Source: Yersinia bercovieri ATCC 43970
GTDB lineage: Bacteria; Pseudomonadota; Gammaproteobacteria; Enterobacterales; Enterobacteriaceae
NCBI RefSeq assembly: GCF_013282745.1
Contig: NZ_CP054044.1
Location: 2,976,001-3,040,000 of the forward strand
Direction of reading: 5' to 3'
DNA: 64,000 bases
The notes beneath the pieces are model-generated. The model saw only the letters and a list, made by a program, of their open reading frames with translations. It searched no databases and was not told the origin of the DNA. Both the position numbers and the translations under genes were made by a program. Shown piece after piece: positions 25,500 to 37,357 of the stretch. Every line of letters begins with the position of its first letter. Position 1 is the stretch's first letter.

Positions 25500-26483
25500 T
25501 TAATTCAATGGTTTATTGGGGCGCAAGAAGCGCAATGCCGGAATATTCACCCCTTTGATAAAGATAAAGGCTAGCAGCAGTGACCCCCACAGCGCCATGG
25601 TGATGTAGCTACTGACCCCCATGATGTTCAGCCCGCTCTCCAGCATTTGTAGCAGGAACAGCGCCAGCACAATACCGAAAATCTTGCCGAATCCACCATC
25701 AGGATTTACCCCACCCAGTACTGTCGCCAATATCGTGATCAGCAACAGTGATTCACCATAGGATGCTTTGGCCGAGTTCAGTTTTGACATCATTAATAGT
25801 GCCGCGACGGCGCACAGCAAGGATGAAATGACATAAACCCAAATTAGGGTGCGGCGGGTGTTAATGCCCGAGAAAAAGGTCGCTTTTTCATTGGAACCGC
25901 AGAGGTAAATTTGGCGGCCCAGCGGGGTTTTAGCCAGAATCAGCCAGATAAGCAGTGCCACCGCGATGAACAGATAGAGCGGCAAGGGCACGCCGAGAAA
26001 ATTGCTGCGATCCAGTGCCAATACATAGTTCGGAAAGTTGGAGATAGCGGAGCCTTTGGAGATCAGCACGTTTACGCCTTTTAGTAGTGTCATGATGCCC
26101 AGGGTCGCCAGAATAGGGGAGACCCGAACAATTGAGATCAGCACCCCATTAATCAGCCCCACCACCAAAGCTACCGCCGCACCGGCCAGCAGCATTAACA
26201 TCATTGAGCTGAATGTTGGCTCCAGATGGGTACAGACCCACGCCATCACCAGCGCGCTGGCATTGGCGGTAGCAATAATTGATAGGTTAATCCCGCCGGT
26301 CAACATAGTGATAGCCATAGCCAGCGTTAATACCCCAGCGACAGGGATTTGTGAGGCGATGGATTGGAAGTTGGCCGCAGACCAGAACACCTGTGGGATC
26401 AGCAGGCTGAACACCACGCCGACCAGCACCAGCAGTGTGACTAGCCAGCGTTCGGTATGATCACGTTGCGTTGATTTTGACAT
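25500..26483 (-). CDS. CUT2-type sugar ABC transporter permease, second subunit
   Basis: A 327-residue inner-membrane permease of the RbsC/YtfT/LsrD superfamily, last gene of a four-gene importer operon. Hydrophobic segments alternate with the family blocks AMAITMLTGGINLSI, GVLISIVRVSPILATLGIMTL, YLCGSNEKATFFSGI and TILATVLGGVNPDGGFG. It begins 2 bp after the preceding permease ends. The paired permeases probably form a heterodimer, as in LsrCD and YtfT-YjfF. The substrate is not known. Confidence 0.88.
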   Translation of the reverse strand: MSKSTQRDHTERWLVTLLVLVGVVFSLLIPQVFWSAANFQSIASQIPVAGVLTLAMAITMLTGGINLSIIATANASALVMAWVCTHLEPTFSSMMLMLLAGAAVALVVGLINGVLISIVRVSPILATLGIMTLLKGVNVLISKGSAISNFPNYVLALDRSNFLGVPLPLYLFIAVALLIWLILAKTPLGRQIYLCGSNEKATFFSGINTRRTLIWVYVISSLLCAVAALLMMSKLNSAKASYGESLLLITILATVLGGVNPDGGFGKIFGIVLALFLLQMLESGLNIMGVSSYITMALWGSLLLAFIFIKGVNIPALRFLRPNKPLN

Positions 26484-26485
26484 GA

Positions 26486-27523
26486 TTATATCCCTACCTT
26501 ATGACGTTGGCCCCAGGCGGTCACACTGATGCTGATGACAATCACCAGCCCGATCACTACGGTGTGCCAGTACGACGAAATACCCAGTAAATTCAATCCG
26601 TTTTGCAATATCGCCAGCAGTATCACCCCCAGTAAAGTGCCCGTCAGGGTGCCGCGTCCACCGACAATACTGGTACCACCGAGTACCACCGCCGCCAGCA
26701 CCGTCAGCTCATAACCCAGCAATGAATCAGGTGCGACGGTTAACACCGTATAGGACTGCACCACGCCAGCTATCCCAGACAAAAAGCCCATGTAGCCGTA
26801 GACAAAGAGTTGCAGCTTGAGAATGCTGAACCCCATGCGCGATGCCGCCTCCTGATTGCCGCCCAAAGCATAGATTTGGCGGCCAATACTGGTGCGGGTC
26901 ATCAGTAGGGCGGTGACAATAATGGTGATAAGCAGTGTCAGAATGGGCAGCGAAAGGCCATAGTCATAGCCATCGGCTGCGGTGAAGGAGAAGAGCATTG
27001 GCCCATGTTCGAACCATTCCGGATAGGTATAGAGCCAAACACCACGGCTGAGATAGAGCAGTAAACCATAGAATATATTCAGCGTAGAAATAGTGATGAT
27101 GATAGACGGCACACGCAGGCGATTAACCAGCAGCGCATTTATCAGCCCCAATAGTAGGCCGATACCGCCCGCCAGCGCGAAGGCCACGGGGAAGTTGCCG
27201 CCAAACTTCACAATTAATGTCACCATCACATATTGCGAAATAATGGTCATGGCAGGGAATGAAATATCAATACCGCCAGAAATCAATACGATAAACAAAC
27301 CACAGGCCAAAATGGTCAACATGGCATAGTTATTTATCAAATCGTAAATATTGGCGAGGGTCAGAAAATCTGGGCTGGTGAAGGCAAGATAGGTCGAAAT
27401 AATCAAAATAGTGAATGCCAACATAACTTCATGGCGTTTCAGATGCTCTTTATTGAATAAGCCGCGGTGACCGCTGTTCGATCTATTGGACACAGAGCTA
27501 TTTACCTCATGGGGGTTAGCCAT
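26486..27523 (-). CDS. CUT2-type sugar ABC transporter permease, first subunit
   Basis: A 345-residue membrane permease with a hydrophilic N-terminal stretch of about 30 residues before the first membrane segment (VMLAFTILIISTYLAF). The family blocks LFIVLISGGIDISFPAMTII, IYALGGNQEAASRMGF and TVLAAVVLGGTSIVGGRGT are present. It overlaps the ATPase gene by 8 nt. It forms the channel together with the downstream permease. Confidence 0.88.
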   Translation of the reverse strand: MANPHEVNSSVSNRSNSGHRGLFNKEHLKRHEVMLAFTILIISTYLAFTSPDFLTLANIYDLINNYAMLTILACGLFIVLISGGIDISFPAMTIISQYVMVTLIVKFGGNFPVAFALAGGIGLLLGLINALLVNRLRVPSIIITISTLNIFYGLLLYLSRGVWLYTYPEWFEHGPMLFSFTAADGYDYGLSLPILTLLITIIVTALLMTRTSIGRQIYALGGNQEAASRMGFSILKLQLFVYGYMGFLSGIAGVVQSYTVLTVAPDSLLGYELTVLAAVVLGGTSIVGGRGTLTGTLLGVILLAILQNGLNLLGISSYWHTVVIGLVIVISISVTAWGQRHKVGI

Positions 27524-28997
27524 TTACTACCTCCGCAATGGCTGCCTGGCTGCTGTTGCCAGGTAAGAACTCCTGCACCACTCTCCCGGCCCGCATCACT
27601 AAAATGCGGTGGCTATTAAAGAAAGCCTCATCAATCTCATCACAAACCATTAATACCGCAATCCCCCGTGCTGCTAGTGCATTGATAATATTATAGATAC
27701 CGGCTTTATTGGCGATGTCGACCCCGACGGTAGGGGAGTCGAGGATCAGTATTTGTGGATCCGTTGCCAGCCATTTAGCAATGGCGATTCGCTGTGCATT
27801 ACCGCCGGATAAGGTATTGACCGGCAGGTCACTGTTGCCGATTTTGATCGACAGGTGCTTCACCATATCTTCGACCAAGGTATCGACCCGCTCAGTGCGC
27901 ATTAGGTGAAAAGCATTTTTTAGCCGATGCAAGACGGTGGCGCTGATATTGTCGCGAATGGATTGCTCCATAATCAGTCCGGTGCTCATTCTATCCTCTG
28001 AAACGTAGCCAATTCCGGCGGCGATGGCATCGCGATTACTGACAAAATAGACCGGTTCATCATTGATACGAATAGTGCCTGACTCCGGTGTGGTTAAACC
28101 AAATAGGCTGAGGCAGAGTTCGGTGCGCCCAGAACCCAGCAAGCCAACTAACGAGACAATCTCACCGGGATGCAGGGTCAGTGAGATGTTGTGATATTGG
28201 TGGCCACGGGAAAGCTCCTCTACCGCTAACACCGGCGGGCGGGCGGCGGTATACGAGGGTAGAACCTGAAAATCAAATTTCATGCCGGTCATTAGCCAGG
28301 CCAGCCGTTGGTTATCCACTTCAGCAGCAGGGTAGGTGCCGACCCAATCACCATCCTTCAGTACCGTGATACGATCTGAGATCTCCAGCACTTCACTCAA
28401 TCGGTGGCTGACAAAGACCACGCAGATATTGCGTGATTTCAGCTCATGTACCACCCGCAGCAAGCCGTTAACCTCTTGCCGCGTCAGGGAGGCGGTGGGT
28501 TCATCCATCACAATCAGGCGGGCATCTTGTGCCAGCGCGCGGCAAATGGCGACCAGCTGCTTCTGCGCAATGGGTAAATTCTCAACCAATTCATCCAGAT
28601 CAAGATGGGCATCAATGCTACTGATGACTCGCTCAGCGGTGGCGCGCATCTGGCGCTTATCTACCCATAGATGATGGTGATAATGGTTCATGGCGATATT
28701 CTCAGCCACAGTCAGATTGGGGAATAGTGACAAATCCTGATAGATCACCTGAATCCCCAATCGGACAGATTCGATCGGTGTCAGGGTTGAGTAGGTTTTA
28801 TCATCAATGGTGATAGCGGCATCAGAATCGGGTTGGTAGACGCCGGAGATAATCTTGATCAGCGTTGATTTACCACAACCATTCTGCCCCGCGAGGCAAT
28901 GAACCTCACCTGGCAATAGGGTCATGGCCACCTTATTTAGCGCCTTGACGCCATAAAAGGTTTTGCTGATATTTTCCAGGGTAATAAATGGCTGCAT
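27516..28997 (-). CDS. CUT2-type sugar ABC transporter ATPase
   Basis: A double-domain ATPase of 493 residues. Domain 1 has Walker A GQNGCGKSTLIKIISG near residue 40, a signature-like LPIAQKQLVAICRAL and Walker B LIVMDEPTASL. Domain 2 has the variant Walker A GLLGSGRTELCLSLFG near residue 285, a signature LSGGNAQRIAIAKWL and Walker B LILDSPTVGVD, where aspartate-serine replaces the usual aspartate-glutamate. The second site is therefore probably not hydrolytic. The gene follows the binding-protein gene after 233 bp containing a palindromic repeat (29089-29152). Confidence 0.9.
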   Translation of the reverse strand: MQPFITLENISKTFYGVKALNKVAMTLLPGEVHCLAGQNGCGKSTLIKIISGVYQPDSDAAITIDDKTYSTLTPIESVRLGIQVIYQDLSLFPNLTVAENIAMNHYHHHLWVDKRQMRATAERVISSIDAHLDLDELVENLPIAQKQLVAICRALAQDARLIVMDEPTASLTRQEVNGLLRVVHELKSRNICVVFVSHRLSEVLEISDRITVLKDGDWVGTYPAAEVDNQRLAWLMTGMKFDFQVLPSYTAARPPVLAVEELSRGHQYHNISLTLHPGEIVSLVGLLGSGRTELCLSLFGLTTPESGTIRINDEPVYFVSNRDAIAAGIGYVSEDRMSTGLIMEQSIRDNISATVLHRLKNAFHLMRTERVDTLVEDMVKHLSIKIGNSDLPVNTLSGGNAQRIAIAKWLATDPQILILDSPTVGVDIANKAGIYNIINALAARGIAVLMVCDEIDEAFFNSHRILVMRAGRVVQEFLPGNSSQAAIAEVVNG

Positions 28998-29088
28998 AGA
29001 TCCTCTGGCCCAATAGGGTGCTACCTAAACCATAAAAGAGCCTGATAAGACACAGCGCCAGTAGGCTGTAGCATTATCAATTGAAGGG

Positions 29089-29152
29089 GAGGCGTGCCGT
29101 AGGGGCCGTAGCGGCGTGAGCCGCCGGAGTGCCCCTAGGTGCGTTAATCCCT
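29089..29152. repeat. Dispersed palindromic repeat, family 2, copy A
   Basis: A GC-rich element with the core CGGCGTGAGCCG and inner arms AGGGGC / GCCCCT, lying between the binding-protein gene and the ATPase gene of the sugar importer. The second copy is at 52809-52878 in the cob leader; the cores are nearly identical and the outer arms differ but still pair. As a hairpin within an operon it could set the higher expression of the binding protein. Confidence 0.8.
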
Positions 29153-29230
29153 TCTGGCTCCTTGCTTATCGGCTGGGTTTTCATTAGTTGCAGAGCCAAA
29201 CAGGCGTTCGGCTCTGCATAGCGCAATGAA

Positions 29231-30214
29231 TCAATACAGCGAATCGACGTTATCTTTGGTAACTCGCAGTACATTGTGGAACTGAATCAGATGCTTACCC
29301 TGATCAACTTCCGCTTTACCCACCCCTGGGATCTCCATACCCGTTTCGATTTTTTCGCCTTTTAGCACTTTGTCAGCAACAGCTGTCAATGCATAACCGG
29401 CAGAAGCTGGGTCATAAGTCACGCCCATGGCAATATCACCGCTTTTAACCAGTGAGGCCGCCTGAGAAGGGATCATCATGCCGAACACATGCACTTTGTC
29501 TTTGGCGCGTTTCTCTTTCACGGCACGGCCAGCGCCGATTGGGCCTTGTGAACCGAAGGCAACAACGCCTTTCAGGTCACTGTGCGCTTTCATCAAATCC
29601 AGGGTGGTGCGGCGTGAATCATCAATGCTCTCGGCGACCGGCATACGGCTGGTCACTTCGAACATCTCCGGATAGTGCTCTTTCTGATATTTAACAAATA
29701 GATCGGCCCACAGATTATGCTGTGGCACTGTCAAGCTGCCGACATAAATGACATAACCGCCTTTGCCACCCATGGCTTTTGCCATCTCTTCCACATTATC
29801 TGCGGCAAATTTAGCATTATCGATGATTTCGATATCCCAGTTAGCACTGGGTTGCCCTGGGGATTCGTTGGTTAACACCACGATCCCCGCATCACGGGCT
29901 TTCTTAAATACCGGCTCCAGCACATCGGCATCGTTCGGCACGATACTGATGGCGCTGACTTTTTTGGCAATTAAATCTTCAATAATTTTCACCTGTTGTG
30001 GGGCATCGGTGCTGGATGGGCCGACCTGATAGGCTTTGATGTTTAGATCTTTACCGGCACGCTCCACGCCGTCACCCATGCGGTTAAACCACGGCATACC
30101 TGCGATTTTCGAGATATTGACCACTTCGACTTCTTGCGCCAGTGCGCTACCCGAGCACGCCATCATGCTAAACAGGCTGGCTGCCAGTAAGGTTTTTACA
30201 CTCAATTTATTCAT
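29231..30214 (-). CDS. Periplasmic sugar-binding protein of a CUT2 ABC importer
   Basis: A 327-residue type I periplasmic binding protein. Residues 1-26 are a Sec signal peptide (MNKLSVKTLLAASLFSMMACSGSALAQ, with cleavage probably at ALA-Q). A lipoprotein reading of the MACSG segment is less likely because the region after the cysteine is not lipobox-like. The mature protein has VVNISKIAGMPWFNRMGDGV, DLIAKKVSAISIVPNDADVL and VVAFGSQGPIGAGRAV, resembling the LsrB/RbsB group. The ligand is not predictable; AI-2, rhamnose or another small sugar are possibilities by family only. First gene of the importer operon. Confidence 0.88.
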   Translation of the reverse strand: MNKLSVKTLLAASLFSMMACSGSALAQEVEVVNISKIAGMPWFNRMGDGVERAGKDLNIKAYQVGPSSTDAPQQVKIIEDLIAKKVSAISIVPNDADVLEPVFKKARDAGIVVLTNESPGQPSANWDIEIIDNAKFAADNVEEMAKAMGGKGGYVIYVGSLTVPQHNLWADLFVKYQKEHYPEMFEVTSRMPVAESIDDSRRTTLDLMKAHSDLKGVVAFGSQGPIGAGRAVKEKRAKDKVHVFGMMIPSQAASLVKSGDIAMGVTYDPASAGYALTAVADKVLKGEKIETGMEIPGVGKAEVDQGKHLIQFHNVLRVTKDNVDSLY

Positions 30215-30608
30215 CTAATCAGGCTCCCGGAGCTAATGTAGGTTGAGGTTATTACTATTTGGTATTGGTGTAATATTTTGCTGCTCTATCACTTGAGTTT
30301 TATTTATGTTTTTAAAAAAATGAAGATTTAACAGGCAGCAGATTTTACATCTGCACTACATCTCCTGTTGGTCGACTCTAATACCCCGATAGCGATTTCC
30401 CCCATATCCCTGAATGCTATTTACATGGACAAAATGGCTGCTTTCCCTGTTTGTGATGGAAGTCATGATTCCGGCGGGCAAGGTGATGAGAGTTACATAA
30501 AAGTGGTAGGCGGGAGGGTAATAACATGGGTGATTACATGGACATTATTGTTTGGCTATTTTGCAATAATTTAGCCGCATATCTGGGGTCGAATCGTGAC
30601 CTAAGGCG
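30215..30608. other. Intergenic region upstream of the sugar importer
   Basis: This gap separates the binding-protein gene from the end of the pdu/cob unit; both are on the minus strand, so it holds the importer promoter. A sequence resembling a CRP site, TGTGATGGAAGTCATGA, lies at 30452-30468 (left half-site perfect, right half-site partial), about 240 bp before the start codon. A 68-codon open frame on + (30368-30574) has no ribosome site and no family likeness. Nothing else is recognisable. Confidence 0.35.
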
Positions 30609-31469
30609 CTAACGTACCCCACCGGGCACCATGGTGAGCAAGTGCTGAGTCGGGTAGTTTTGGGTGATGTTGCGCTGCTGTAGTTGCCAATAAATCTTTT
30701 CTACATCATGGCGTTGGCGGTCTAGCAGCAGCCCCACGACACTGCCACTGTGGGCGACATTCAGCCCATAGAGATCCAGCTCTTCCACCAATTTCATTAG
30801 CGCCGCAAAATCGGGTTTGACCAGCAATCGCTGGCTGGCTTGCGCGCTAACTGTAGTGGCCTGACCAAGTAGTGAACAGTCGCGGCGCTCAGCCGCTTGG
30901 GTAAAGAGTTGCCATGCCCGCGCCAGTGAGGCGGCACTTGCCAGCAGTGCCGGTTGGCGATCACGGCGATGGTAATCCTCAGTATTCAGGATATTCTGGC
31001 TCTCCAGCAGCAAAATATCCAGCTGTGGCTGCCAATCATAAGAGATTTGCGTGGCGGCAGTTTGGTGATCAAACAGGGTTAATTGCTGAAATAAGGTGCT
31101 GTCGGTGGGTTCCAGAGTGACACACAATGCCGCGAGGGCGGCCTCATCCAGTGTTTCACCCAGATGGCGGGCGGTGGCCTGTGCGGTAGCGGCGATATCG
31201 GCGGTACTGCTCGCCAGCCCTTTTGCGACCGGAATAGTGGAATCAAAACGAATATTCAGCCCACGGGCCATCTCGGCGGGGTGGTCGAAGTAAGCCAGCA
31301 CCGCTGCTAGCATCTGGCGCATCCGTGGCCGCTCATGACCACTCGGCGCTCCATCACTCACCGAGACGGTACTGAACCAGTTTACCGGGCAGGAGATAAG
31401 CTTCTCGCCACCCAGTATCCAGCCCTGAATTAACTCGCCGCAGGAGGCAGGGCAACGGGCTTCAGCCAT
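30609..31469 (-). CDS. pduX: L-threonine kinase for cobalamin side arm
   Basis: Phosphorylates L-threonine to O-phospho-L-threonine, the substrate of CobD, on the route to the aminopropanol linker of cobalamin. The 286-residue GHMP-type kinase starts MAEARCPASCGELIQGWILG, with the PGSCGE-like opening, and has the ATP loop in IPVAKGLASSTADIAA near residue 88. It overlaps cobD by 8 nt and is the last gene of the pdu run. No terminator is evident in the 140 bp after it. Confidence 0.93.
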   Translation of the reverse strand: MAEARCPASCGELIQGWILGGEKLISCPVNWFSTVSVSDGAPSGHERPRMRQMLAAVLAYFDHPAEMARGLNIRFDSTIPVAKGLASSTADIAATAQATARHLGETLDEAALAALCVTLEPTDSTLFQQLTLFDHQTAATQISYDWQPQLDILLLESQNILNTEDYHRRDRQPALLASAASLARAWQLFTQAAERRDCSLLGQATTVSAQASQRLLVKPDFAALMKLVEELDLYGLNVAHSGSVVGLLLDRQRHDVEKIYWQLQQRNITQNYPTQHLLTMVPGGVR

Positions 31470-32535
31470 GGCCGAACACCTGCTGCAAGGCGGTGATTAG
31501 CCGCTGATTATCGGCGGCGCTTTTGATGGCCACGCGGTAGTGGTCGCGGGTCAAACCGGGGTAGTTGGCACAGTGGCGGATCAAGATATGATGCTGCAAA
31601 AGCGCTTGTTGCAGGTCGATTTCTGGCCTCAGGCAGCGCAGGAAAATGTAGTTGGCAGCACCTTGCCAGACCCGCAACGCGGGCAGGGTGCACAACTGTT
31701 GATATAACCAACGCTGTTGCTGCGCCAGCCATTGATGCGTTGCCTGAATATAAGCTTGGTCATCAAGGATAATCTCACCCGCTAGCGCCGCGAACGCATT
31801 GATGGTCCAAGGCTCGCGCTGCTGTTTCATTTGTGAGATTGCTGCCCGATCAGCGCTGAGTAAATAGCCCAGCCGCAGCCCCGGAATGGCGAAAAACTTG
31901 GTCAGTGAGCGCAGCACATAGAGACGCGGGAAATCCGCCAATTGCGGGATCAGCCCCGCCGCAGCCGGCAGAAAATCGATAAAAGCTTCATCGACAATCA
32001 GTGCAATCTGCTGTTGATGGCAGCAGCGCACAATAGCTTGCAGCAGCGCAGCATTGGGCATCAGGCCGGTTGGGTTGTTCGGCGTCGCCAGAAACAGGCA
32101 GTCAGGGCGTAGTTGAACCAACCGCTCCAGTAGCCGCTCATCCGGCTGATAGCCGTCCGCTTCGCTCATCGGATAGTCATGAATCTGGCAGCCGACCCGT
32201 TGCAGGGCGCGGCGATACTCAGCAAACCCCGGCGTCAACAGCAGCGCGCTGCGTGGTTGTAGCAACTGCACCACCGCGTAAATCAATTCGGTGGCCCCAT
32301 TGCCGGCGATAATGTTTTCCGGCTGGCAGTGGTGAGCGCGGGCCAGCGCGCCATGCAATTGGCGATACTCAACATCGGGGTAGCGCTCAGCACGGGCTAA
32401 CTGGGCAACAATGGCGGTTTTCAGGGAGTCGGGCATCCCCAGCGGATTAATATTGGCACTAAAATCAATGATATTTTCTGCCTCTGTGCCGATTTTCAGT
32501 GCCATCTCCAGCACATTGCCGCCATGCTCACTCAT
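31462..32535 (-). CDS. cobD: L-threonine-O-3-phosphate decarboxylase
   Basis: A PLP enzyme of 357 residues that makes (R)-1-amino-2-propanol phosphate for attachment to the corrin ring. It has the aminotransferase fold I layout of the HisC relatives: DFSANINPLGMP at the N terminus, ATPNNPTGLMP, IVDEAFIDFLP and the PLP lysine in RSLTKFFAIPGLRLGYL. It overlaps pduX, whose product it consumes. In Salmonella cobD lies away from the pdu operon; here it is inside the same run. Confidence 0.93.
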   Translation of the reverse strand: MSEHGGNVLEMALKIGTEAENIIDFSANINPLGMPDSLKTAIVAQLARAERYPDVEYRQLHGALARAHHCQPENIIAGNGATELIYAVVQLLQPRSALLLTPGFAEYRRALQRVGCQIHDYPMSEADGYQPDERLLERLVQLRPDCLFLATPNNPTGLMPNAALLQAIVRCCHQQQIALIVDEAFIDFLPAAAGLIPQLADFPRLYVLRSLTKFFAIPGLRLGYLLSADRAAISQMKQQREPWTINAFAALAGEIILDDQAYIQATHQWLAQQQRWLYQQLCTLPALRVWQGAANYIFLRCLRPEIDLQQALLQHHILIRHCANYPGLTRDHYRVAIKSAADNQRLITALQQVFGHG

Positions 32536-32567
32536 TGCTCTGTTATACCCCTATTCAACTTGTGTGT

Positions 32568-35039
<2,472 letters not shown>

Positions 35040-35043
35040 GGCA

Positions 35044-35397
35044 TCAGGTCCGGGTCATCGGGCAGGCGGTGAATTTCATCATGTCGCCCAGGGTGTGAAT
35101 GACCTGCTTTAGCGCGTACTCCACCGCCGACACATCACCGGTAAACACCACCGCGCCGGTGAAGCGGTCAATAAAACCAATCTCAACCGCGCCGGATTTA
35201 GTGGCGATGTCGCTGGCGATAATCGAGGCTTCGCTCGGGGTAATGGTCAGAATGCCAATGGCGCTACTGACATCATTCAGCCCCAGCTTTTTATAGAGCG
35301 CCTTATTGGGGTTGGCGATAAGATGCGCGAGGGTTATCTGTTTACCGGGAACATACTCCTGGATCACGCGCTCGGGGGTGCTGCTCTTCTCCATCAT
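35044..35397 (-). CDS. pduU: PduU microcompartment shell protein (permuted BMC)
   Basis: A minor shell hexamer subunit. ATG 35397 ([19 protein letters not shown]) overlaps the pduT stop as ATGA and gives 117 residues, matching Salmonella PduU (116); the longer open frame to 35421 would extend into pduT. It has [34 protein letters not shown] and [18 protein letters not shown], the circularly permuted BMC fold with an N-terminal beta-barrel strand. In the family this barrel caps the hexamer pore. Confidence 0.95.
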   Translation of the reverse strand: MMEKSSTPERVIQEYVPGKQITLAHLIANPNKALYKKLGLNDVSSAIGILTITPSEASIIASDIATKSGAVEIGFIDRFTGAVVFTGDVSAVEYALKQVIHTLGDMMKFTACPMTRT

Positions 35398-35951
35398 GCC
35401 TCCTGAACTAACTGACGCCACAGCGCCTCATGGGGACGGGGGATCAGGGTGCTGTAGACCAATAATCCCTTCTCACCGGCGCACTGACTGGCAACCTCGA
35501 CGGCGGTTTGCACATCGGCAATATCGCCGCTGAGCACTTGATAACATTTGCCGCCGATACCAAAGGCCATATGGATGCGCACTAAGGTGACATTGGCGGC
35601 TTTAACCGCGCGGTCTGCGGCGGTGATGCAAGCCGCCACACTCCAGGTCTCCACCACGCCCGCCGCCTGACGGTTCTCCACCCTATTTAGGCCACTGATC
35701 GCCGGTAACACTGACGGGTGCAGATTGGGCAGCACGATGCTATCAACCAATAAGTGACCACTGTGCTTTTCGCCACTCAGCACTGATTGGCTGACGGCAC
35801 CGATATCGCCACCCACCATCAGCAAATATTTGCCGGGGCAGAGGGTCTTACTGACCAGTAGGTTGACGTTGGCGCTTTTTAGCATCAGATCGCAAACCTC
35901 CATCCCTTTGGCGATACTGCTTAACTCAACGATTCCAATGGCTTGAGACAT
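35394..35951 (-). CDS. pduT: PduT shell protein with Fe-S site (tandem BMC)
   Basis: A trimeric shell protein made of two BMC domains (about residues 1-90 and 95-180). ATG 35951 ([19 protein letters not shown]) is preferred over one two codons upstream because it sets the [4Fe-4S] ligand cysteine in SKTLCPGKY at residue 38, as in Salmonella PduT. The cluster sits at the trimer pore and is thought to pass electrons across the shell, probably with PduS. It overlaps pduU by 4 nt. Confidence 0.95.
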   Translation of the reverse strand: MSQAIGIVELSSIAKGMEVCDLMLKSANVNLLVSKTLCPGKYLLMVGGDIGAVSQSVLSGEKHSGHLLVDSIVLPNLHPSVLPAISGLNRVENRQAAGVVETWSVAACITAADRAVKAANVTLVRIHMAFGIGGKCYQVLSGDIADVQTAVEVASQCAGEKGLLVYSTLIPRPHEALWRQLVQEA

Positions 35952-35962
35952 GCTCACTCCTG

Positions 35963-37357
35963 TTAAATGCTGCGACGAAGGGTGATGGCGTTGGCACTGA
36001 TAGCCGTGACCACCCCCGCAATAGTGGCGTGCAGGGGGGCGCCCAAGGCGTTATTGGGGATCTGCCCGATAAGCTGGCCGTGCCTAACCGATTCACCGAC
36101 GCTAACCACCGCTTCGGCGGCGGCACCGATATGCTGGCGCAGCGGCAGCATCACCTGTTGCGGTTGATAGGCCTGCTCACTGAATGGGGCGGGCTGATAC
36201 CAGTCGGTGAGATCCAGCCGCGCAATCAGCCGCGATATCGGCACCATGCGGTAATTCGCCATCGGATCAGCCTCACGCAGCTCCCCCTGATAGCGTGCAC
36301 CCTGTGCGCGCAACTGAGTTTTCAGCAGGCGATTAATGCGCATTGGCGAGATATCCACCGGACAGGCGTAGCTTTCACACAGCCCACACTCTGAGCAGGT
36401 CAGGGCGCTCAGCAAGATATCCGGCGTGGCAACCTGCTGATAGATAATCGCCCGCACCAACAGATGCGGCGGTAGCTCATGACCAATCAGGTGGCGCGGA
36501 CAGAGTTCGGTACACATGCGGCACTGCTCGCAGACGGCGCGCGCGATAGCGAGCACATCCTGATCACTGCGGGCGCGGCGGGTGATCAGCAAGTGATCGG
36601 CGGGCAGTACCAGCAGGCCGCCAGTGGTTTTGGTCACCGGCTGATCGAGGTCGTGTAGTGCATGGCCCATCATCGGCCCGCCATTGATGTAGGCGGGATG
36701 GTCGATGGTCGCGCCACCTGCCAGTGCCAGCACTTCCCGTAGCGAGGTGCCGAGCGGCACGGTCAAGGTTAATGGTTGAGCCACGGCCCCATTGACGGTC
36801 AGTGTGCGGCGGGTGACGGGCCACTGCTGCTCCACCGCCCGCGCGACATTGAGCAGGGTTTGCACGTTATTCACCACCACGCCAATAGTGACCGGCAGGG
36901 CGGCAGGCGGGACGCGTCGACCCGTCGCCAGCCAGATAGTGATCACCTCATCACCGGCGGGGTAGACGTCGGGCAAGATATGCAGCCGGATCTGCGGTGG
37001 TAGCAGCGGCGTCAGTGCCGCAATGGCCGCCACATATTTGGCTTTCAGCGCAATGATGCCTTCGCGCGCGCCGGTGGCGACCATGCCATAGAGCAGACCG
37101 CGCACCAGCCGCGCGGCCTGGCGTGGGATCAACTGCTGATCCACTTTCAGCATCGGCTCACACTCAGCCGCATTGACCAGAAAAATTTCAGCCGGCGCCT
37201 GTAGTTTTACCGCTGTCGGGAACCCGGCCCCACCGGCACCGACCACTCCGGCATCGCGCACCCGCTGCTGAATAGTGGCGGCGTCACACCGCAACAGCTC
37301 ACCGCAGGCGAGGGGGGCGCTCTGTAGTGGCGGCACGGACATCGAGAGATCACTCAT
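35963..37357 (-). CDS. pduS: PduS cobalamin reductase, Fe-S flavoprotein
   Basis: Reduces cob(III)alamin towards cob(I)alamin for PduO, an RnfC-like protein with FMN and two [4Fe-4S] clusters. The N-terminal part has [19 protein letters not shown]. Cluster motifs are [12 protein letters not shown] near residue 295 and [13 protein letters not shown] near residue 340. The C terminus is a barrel-like lid ([17 protein letters not shown]). The frame is open to 37393, but ATG 37357 overlaps the pduQ stop by only 8 nt and gives 464 residues, close to the Salmonella length; ATG 37342 is also possible. Confidence 0.92.
   Translation of the reverse strand: MSDLSMSVPPLQSAPLACGELLRCDAATIQQRVRDAGVVGAGGAGFPTAVKLQAPAEIFLVNAAECEPMLKVDQQLIPRQAARLVRGLLYGMVATGAREGIIALKAKYVAAIAALTPLLPPQIRLHILPDVYPAGDEVITIWLATGRRVPPAALPVTIGVVVNNVQTLLNVARAVEQQWPVTRRTLTVNGAVAQPLTLTVPLGTSLREVLALAGGATIDHPAYINGGPMMGHALHDLDQPVTKTTGGLLVLPADHLLITRRARSDQDVLAIARAVCEQCRMCTELCPRHLIGHELPPHLLVRAIIYQQVATPDILLSALTCSECGLCESYACPVDISPMRINRLLKTQLRAQGARYQGELREADPMANYRMVPISRLIARLDLTDWYQPAPFSEQAYQPQQVMLPLRQHIGAAAEAVVSVGESVRHGQLIGQIPNNALGAPLHATIAGVVTAISANAITLRRSI

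Noticed and set aside
30368..30574. 68-codon ORF in the gap before the sugar importer
   Set aside because: No ribosome site, no recognisable family and no coding-like composition.
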